Source: Armillaria gallica
Taxonomy: Eukaryota > Basidiomycota > Agaricomycetes > Agaricales > Physalacriaceae
NCBI GenBank assembly: GCA_037576215.1
Contig: JBANDB010000014.1
Coordinates: 806,001-870,000, forward strand
Direction of reading: 5' to 3'
Length of the DNA stretch: 64,000 nt
Shown here: in pieces, positions 57,466 through 64,000 of the stretch
How positions within the stretch are numbered: the stretch's first letter is position 1
Layout: every line of letters begins with the position of its first letter
Notes under the pieces: generated by a model
The model's database searches: none
Seen by the model: only the letters and a program-made list of their open reading frames with translations
What the model was told of the DNA's origin: nothing
Made by a program: the position numbers and the translations under genes

Positions 57466-60400
57466 ATGGCCACCACGGGCAACAATATCAAAGTCGTTTG
57501 TCGGTACGGCATCTCATTCACTCGCACCGTTGAGTTTCCAACGTCCCTCAACCTTTGCCACCCCGTTGTCCAGATTTCGACCTTCCAACGCGATAGAACA
57601 ACGTGAAGGCGGAGAAAATGTTGTCGCGTTCGATGACAATCTCACCACGGTTAAATTACGGTCGACATCACTCACGTCGGGTCCCGAGAAGGATGGATTT
57701 ACTTTCGACAGAGTCTTTCCAATGGGCACGAAGCAGCATGAGGTGTTCGACTATGGCGTGAAAGAGTGAGTGTTATTCTTTCATTTATGAACTATATCAC
57801 TGAATAGGGTAACTCAGCATCGTTAAAGGTAATGTTAGATCTCATATCACATTACAGTTCTCTGCGATATTCCTTGTCAATATGCTCTCTTACTTTGCTC
57901 TCTCTAGACGTCCTAGATGGGTACAATGGTACCGTCTTCGCCTACGGTCAAACGGGAAGCGGAAAGACGTTCACCATGATGGTCTGTCATGCACTCTGCC
58001 GGTGTCTTCATGAACAGCGATAACTCATCATCTTCAGGGTGCTGACATTGACTCCGATGAGCTCAAGGGCATAATTCCTCGAATAACTGAACAGATCTTC
58101 CAGTCCATCGTAGAGAGTGACGCGCACCTGGAATACCTCGTGAAAGCATCGTACATGGAAATTTATTTGGAGAAAATCCGTGATTTACTGGCTCGTACGT
58201 CGCCGTACTGCCTTCATTTCTCTGTAGTACTAATGACGCCATTTCGATTCTTAGCTCAGAATGATAATCTGCAAGTCCATGAGGAGAAGTCGAAAGGTGT
58301 TTACGTCAAGAACTTATCCGACTACTATGTCAGTAGTGCGAGAGAGGTGTATGAAATCATGCGAACTGGTGGTGAAGCACGAGTTGTATCATCAACAAGT
58401 AGGTCACTTTGAACATCATTTAGTGGCATTTAGCACATTATTCACCTAGACATGAATGCCGAATCGTCTCGGTCTCATAGTATCTTCCTCATCACTATCG
58501 AACAACGCAATACGGAGACTGGTGCTCGGAAGACCGGAAACCTTTACCTCGTCGATTTAGCAGGATCGGAAAAGGTTGGGAAGACAGGCGCTTCTGGCCA
58601 GACGTTGGAGGAGGCAAAGAAAATTAATAAATCTTTGTCTGCTCTTGGCATGGTTATCAACGCTTTGACCGATGCGAAGGTTTTCAATTTTTGTCTCTCG
58701 ATTATTCGTGCCCCCTAACAAAAGAACAGGTCAAATATATCCCCTATCGCGACTCCAAACTCACGCGTATCCTTCAAGAGTCGCTTGGAGGAAACTCACG
58801 CACTACCCTTATCATTAACTGCTCTCCTTCGTCTTATAACGAACCCGAGACTCTGTCTACGTTACGCTTCGGTATCCGAGCGAAGTCTATCAAGAATTCT
58901 GCCCGTGTCAACACCGAACTCTCGCCCTTGGAGCTCAAGGGACTTCTCGGCAAAGCGCAGGCTGCTAACACATCGTACCAGAAATATATCGCCGCTCTCG
59001 AAGCAGAGCTTGCTATCTGGCGTTCTGGTGGACATGTCGAAGAGGTTGAGTGGGCCACGCCAGGTAAGAGTAGCACACCTGCAGCCCCTGCAGCAGCAGC
59101 ACCTACGAAGAAGACCCCTTCATCTTCAACCCCGTCGACCCCAGCTCCCTCATCACGCAGTTTGACGCCTATTCCCGTCAACCCTACTATAGAGGGATTG
59201 CGATCTGACGACAGCCGCCCTCAAACGCCCACCGTGGTTGGTCTAGAGAAGGACGAGCGTGAGGACTTCTTGAGGAGAGAGAATGAGATCAGTGACCAAC
59301 TTGCTGAGAGGGAGAGTGCTTTAGTCGCGGCAGAGAAGCTCATCAAAGAGTTGAAAGAAGAGCTTACATTTTTGAAAGAACAGGAAGCATCCGTCAACAA
59401 GGTTTGTACTTCCGAAAGTCAGAAAGAAGCAAAGCTGATACCGTTCTTTGTGATATAGGAGAACAAGTCAATGTCCAGTCAGATCAACGAGCTTAGACTG
59501 CAAGTCGAACGATTAGACTACGACAACAAAGAGGGTGTCATCACCATAGATATCCTCAAGGAGCAGAATGCGGATAGCAAGAATGAACTAGACGAACTGA
59601 AGAAACAGATCGGGGAACTCAAGTCTGCACAGAAAGAATCATCTGCTGAAGACAAAGAGAAACGCAAACAGGAAAAGATGGCGCTCATGATGGCCAAATT
59701 CGACACGGTACATTATCCAATCGCTTACTCATTCTGGCGCTCATTCTAATAATAAACTCCAGCAAGGTGCTTTTTCCGAGAAAGATGATCAATTGCGGCA
59801 GATTCTCGCGAAGTTGGATGCAGCCGACCCTGTTTCCTCACTAACAGCGGATGATCTTACGGCTATTAGAAGGCAATTGGCCGAAGGGCAAAGCCTCGTT
59901 AGAGAGACCGTCGACAGGCTTAGACAGAGTCAGGAGGAAAACGAAATGATCACACGCAGGAGAGATGAACTAGAAAGTCGTGTTGCCTCTTTGGAAACTG
60001 AGTACGAAGAACTTCTCGGTAAGTTCAAAACCAAATTGCTTTGAAACATTTGTTCATGACATCCATATGTTTAACAGAGAAGACTATTCATGACGAAGAA
60101 ACCAGTAATGTTGACATTGCAGAGTCTATGGTTGATCTCAAGGTATGTTTCTCATCTTCGCCTTTTGCAACATCAGCTGACGTCGTTTTACAACCCAGAA
60201 CAAACTCGAGGCACAATATGCGGCGAAACGGGATGCTCATCTGAGCGAAGTCGTAGACCTCAAACAACAGCTTGACATGAGAGCGAACGAGGTCCGAAGT
60301 TTAAATGCTTCCATTGAGAGTTTGAAGAGTGTCAACGAGGAACTTAAGGTCAGTCTTTTCGTCGGCTAACTTACCCCATTGACCAGAGCGGCTGTATCCA

Positions 60401-61385
60401 GCGCGCCTTTGCCGTAACATCCGCTGGTATTGAAGGTGGTAAGAACCTTGCCGAGAGTGCCCAAGATCTCGAACGCACGCGCAAGGCCATCAACGTTCAA
60501 TTAGCGGAATTCGACGGCGTGAAGAAGTCTCTCATGCGAGATTTGCAAAACCGGTGTGAAAAGGTGAGCACCAATTTCAGAAAGTCCAATCTGTATTTGT
60601 AATAACGGTACGTACCTTCAGGTCGTTGAGTTGGAAATCCAGTTAGACGAAATCAAGGAGCAATACAACAACGTCATTCGGAACAGTAACAGCAAAGCCC
60701 AACAGAAGAAGATGGCTTTCCTAGAACGCAATCTGGAGCAACTGACGTTGGTGCAGAAACAGGTGCGCTAGTACGCAAATGGCGTCCGTAGATCGTGTGA
60801 CTGATATACGATTAGCTTGTTGATCAGAACTCCTCCCTGAAGAAGGAAGCTGGAATTGCGGAACGCAAGCTGCTTGCGCGAAATGAACGGATACAGAACT
60901 TAGAGGCGCTCCTTCAAGACGCTGACCGAAGATTATCCGTGCAGAACCAGAAATTCGAGGCTCAACTTCAGGCTGTTAAGGAGCGTCTAGATCAAGCTCG
61001 CGGTAGGCGGTAATTTCACCCTCATTGCGTGTCTCTTATGTCTTTCTATTTGTGTAGCGCAAAAGGCGGCAACAACGTCTTCATTGAATTTCGGTCGTAT
61101 CGCCAAGCCTCTCAGAGGTGGGGGAGGGACTGCACCTCCGACATCAGTGCCTGTGCCCATCAGTGGAGGTGGTGGCTCTAATGCCAACCCATTGGCCAGA
61201 CTTCAGAACGAAGAAACAGGGTGAGTGAACATCCGTATCTTGGCCCGAACAACACTAAACCGTCGTTGGCATTCGCCGTTTGCTTTGACAGTTCCGGAGG
61301 TATGTGCATTTGCTAGTGTCATAGACTCAGGACTCATCATGTCTTTGTAGCTAAGCGGGCGTCGTGGTTCTTCAACTCTCGGTAA
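57466..61385 (+). CDS. Conventional kinesin heavy chain (kinesin-1)
   Basis: Eighteen exons from 57466-57503 to 61351-61385 give 982 residues, the usual fungal length. It is the plus-end organelle motor that moves vesicles and nuclei along hyphal microtubules. Motor motifs are [68 protein letters not shown] and [20 protein letters not shown], with the neck after [13 protein letters not shown] long coiled coil follows, with a hinge rich in Pro/Ser/Ala. The fungal kinesin tail is recognisable in [20 protein letters not shown] and QNSSLKKE. It ends [13 protein letters not shown]. Very short exons (57818-57828, 11 nt; 61292-61299, 8 nt) and a 38-nt intron (60349-60386) are required by frame. Confidence 0.95.
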
Positions 61386-62624
61386 AGTACACAAACCGTT
61401 GTCGTGGCGGACCTTCCACTTCTTTCTGTGTTCTCCATATCCTTGATCTCTCATATAGCATCTATTATCTTTCTCTAATGCAGCATTTTCCATGCATGAA
61501 TTTTTAATGTATACGTGGCGTGATCGCCTGTGCATCTGAGATGTACAAGCCGCAATCTTCGCTCACTTTCGGGACCAACCTTTCCATAGGCTCCCATCAG
61601 ACGGGACATCAACCGGTTGGAGCCCTCCGTAATATTTTGGGCACCACAGATGGTACATATTTCGGCCTGTGATTTGACAGAATATAATGGTGATAAGATC
61701 GGACTAAAATGGGTCGGATCCGTCGGCCAGGTGGGAAGTACAGCCCTGTACCGAAGAAAAAATACGATTTTTATGCGGATTTTTATGTCTTTTTCTTGCG
61801 TTGTTGCCGGAGTCAAGTCAAGGAGCAAATGTGACGAAAACGGCTGAAGGATTGACGGGAAGGATTGTCCGGAAGCATTGCAATTATTACGTCACTGACG
61901 CGCCTAGCTTCGAATTGGAAAAGAAGACCATACAAGTTCCCCGTGCCACGCGAGATTTCCATATTTGATTCCGTTGAAACGCGAGCCAAGATTTTATTTT
62001 ATTCTTCTATATTGCCTCCGGTGTTACTTTTTTAATATTTTCTAGGAGAAACGGTTCATTTTTACCTTTGCCAGAGTTTTGGCTCAGTTTCGCGTCCTTT
62101 GTCGACGTGCCGCTCTTTGCTTTCTCTCCTGTCCCTTTCCTTCAGGTCCCAGCTGCCTCCCTTCCCCCTTCGCCTCGTAAGTCGCGTCTCTTCCCTTCGT
62201 TTTGCTCTAGTAGCCTTCCTGTGCACCTACCGCGCTCTAATATCTGCCCTCTTTTTGGCCACCGTGGGTTTCGCTTAGGTTTACGTCGTGTTTTCCAACA
62301 AATAATCGTCGCATCTTCCCTGTCGACTATTCCGCGCCCATCCCCGTGTCGTAATTCCCCATTCTTTCCATACGAAGTGAGTGCGTGCTTGCTGGACTCG
62401 TGTTCGCTTCTAAGTTGCACAGACTTACTATATAGCGCCTATTTTCGTCGATGTATGGGGATTCTTCGCGCAAGCCGTCTGGGTCTTCAACACATTCCGG
62501 AGCCCATTCCCCTACGAACCCCCCGACCAACGTTTGTTGCAATGCTTCAATGTAGTCCTGTAGCGCTCATCCTTTTCACTAGCTGGCACCGACGAGGAAG
62601 ATCACACCGACTACGAGTGGGAAC
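61386..62624. other. Long upstream region before last gene
   Basis: About 1.2 kb with no convincing exon. From about 62040 to 62340 the plus strand is strongly pyrimidine-rich, and a GTAAGT donor at 62178 with an acceptor-like CTCTAG near 62210 could mark a leader intron. I read this as 3' flank of kinesin-1 followed by promoter and a long 5' untranslated leader. Confidence 0.4.
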
Positions 62625-64000
62625 ATGTTGAGTGTTAGCATGCCTGGCGCCAATGGACTCAAGGGACTTGTCAATAATGCGGGATGGCAGGTAAGTTTAT
62701 TGCTGATTCACGTTTTCGTTTCCAGACTGATTCATTCTGGGTTTTAGGTTTGGGACTCAGGAACGTCCTCATCGCGACGAAATCCCTCGGTTTCATCGGC
62801 TGCGAGTGGGAACGATCTCTCGGCGTCGCAAGGAGACCCAAATTTTCGGGGTAACTTTGGGGAAGGGTGGTCAGCATCGCGGTCACCTAGCGGAGCTTGG
62901 GACGATGCTAACGGTGGGAGTCCTCAGAAAAAGGAATTCGTTCAGTTGGTTAGTCATGCATGACCTTCAAGTTCCGATTTTGATTATCCAACGACTTGTC
63001 TGTAGCAGGAACCGCCGTTGAATCTACATCACCCGAGGCAAAGACAGCTACAATCGGCACCATTCTCGGGTCCAAGAATTGTATGTCGTAGCAATTAGCC
63101 TTCCTGCCTTCCTTTATCCTTTTTTCTCACTTACTTGAATCGCTGTCAGGACGACCGATCTGCCGGTTCGAAGAAAGGTCGATTCTCTCCCCAGCGGTAC
63201 GACGGCGCTTTGGGCAAAGATTCGAATTCTTCTCGGTATGCTTCTGCGACATCGCCGACGAAAGCCTTCGGTACAAGCAACTATTCTGCCCAACCAAGTG
63301 CTCCCGCAGGGTTTGATTCTATGCAGAGTGCTTCTAGCGTAGATGATCTTTCAATAAGTCTTCGCGGCATGGCTGTCGAGGATGACTTCACTGTACAGAC
63401 TCGACAGCTCGATGGCTCCTCCCAGCCAGCTCCCGGCCAGTTGAGAGGTCCAACTGCTATGCCTCAAGGTCGTGGACCGTATGCCTCGTTCCCTCAGCCC
63501 GACTATAGCGGATTCTATCCTAATGCAACCGGTAGAGACTCGTATGTCGAATACCCTTATGCATACGGCGCTGCTCCGTCGGATCCGTCGTTGTACGCTT
63601 CCCCACATTTGACAAACGCTGCTCCCACAATTTTTCCTGGGCCTCAGGCCTTTAGTGGTATGGCTGATCTTCGCCAGCAAACCGCGATGTTCTACGACTA
63701 TTCCGTAAACCGCCCACCTGGTTCCCATTTCTATTATCCAGCCCCCCAAGCTATGATGTATCCTCCCACTCATTCTCCTATGGTATCCTCGCAAGTTCCT
63801 AATAATCATCCGGCAACATCGAATGAGAAGAAACGTGAACTATCTGTATGTGTTTTATCCTCGCTGGTTTTGGGGTTTGTGGCTGACTTAAATTCGTAGT
63901 ACGCTGTTCAACAGCAATTAGCGTCGCAGTCCATGATGTACCCTCCTGTTCGGACGAGCCCATCCCCTCACGGCCAACCCTACGGTCATGGCATCGACTA
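62625..64000 (+). CDS. Low-complexity protein, 5' part, runs off window
   Basis: Exons 62625-62690, 62748-62948, 63009-63080, 63150-63845 and 63900-64000 (cut by the window edge) give at least 378 residues. The start MLSVSMPGANGLKGLVNNAG is followed by a Ser/Gly/Asn-rich region, then Tyr/Pro/Gln-rich sequence with YASFPQPDYSGFYPNATGRD and QAMMYPPTHSPM. No folded domain is visible yet. Such N-terminal regions precede Pumilio (PUF) RNA-binding repeats in some fungal proteins, which is a guess only. The acceptor of exon 3 could be 63005 or 63008 (one residue different). Confidence 0.65.

Noticed and set aside
1..64000. Search for transposons, CRISPR arrays, rRNA genes, prophage or toxin-antitoxin features
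   Set aside because: No transposase, integrase or reverse transcriptase domain, no long terminal or inverted repeats, and no regularly spaced repeats were seen. The sequence is eukaryotic genic DNA throughout.

Overview
The window is nuclear DNA of a filamentous basidiomycete, most likely an Agaricomycete. Almost every gene is split by 44-65 nt GT-AG introns (about 175 can be placed by reading frame and phase), exons can be tiny, intergenic gaps are short, and the gene set is fungal: 1,3-alpha-glucan synthase, a GT15 mannosyltransferase pair, a Ste11-type MAPKKK, a FRE ferric reductase and a Pik1-type lipid kinase. I rebuilt 28 protein genes, the last one cut by the right edge, and one intron-containing tRNA gene. 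I see no transposon, CRISPR array, rRNA gene or secondary-metabolite cluster.

Layout. 0-8.4 kb: TAF13, a small RRM protein, a divergent protein kinase, NSRP1, exosome MTR3, checkpoint clamp HUS1 and SDH3. 8.5-22 kb: an amino-acid permease, the copper chaperone ATX1, a large ferric reductase, TRM1 and the SAM/RA/kinase protein STE11. 23-31 kb: alpha-glucan synthase. 31-42.6 kb: PRCC, histone H2B, mitochondrial HTD2, ARP2, tRNA-Ile(UAU), OST3 and PIK1. 42.8-46.8 kb: two tandem Kre2/Mnt1-type mannosyltransferases. 47.5-64 kb: TOM40, a stand-alone ABC ATPase, an intronless DUF2828 protein, kinesin-5, ELF1, kinesin-1 and the 5' part of a low-complexity protein.

The genes are mostly unrelated housekeeping functions. 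Loose themes are cell wall and secretory glycosylation (AGS1, OST3, two GT15 enzymes, PIK1), mitochondria (SDH3, HTD2, TOM40), metals (ATX1, FRE) and cytoskeleton (ARP2, kinesin-1, kinesin-5). There are no operons, but several divergent gene pairs share very short promoters.

Two cautions. Five genes (PRCC, HTD2, PIK1, DUF2828, kinesin-5) need seven single-base corrections, nearly all in short homopolymers, to keep one conserved frame; this looks like consensus error rather than gene decay. Exon boundaries were set by eye from frame, splice dinucleotides and remembered family motifs. I found no convincing new multi-gene system. The most interesting items are the tandem mannosyltransferases with precise intron presence/absence and a 6-nt microexon, the altered quinone-site motif in SDH3, and the DUF2828 gene.
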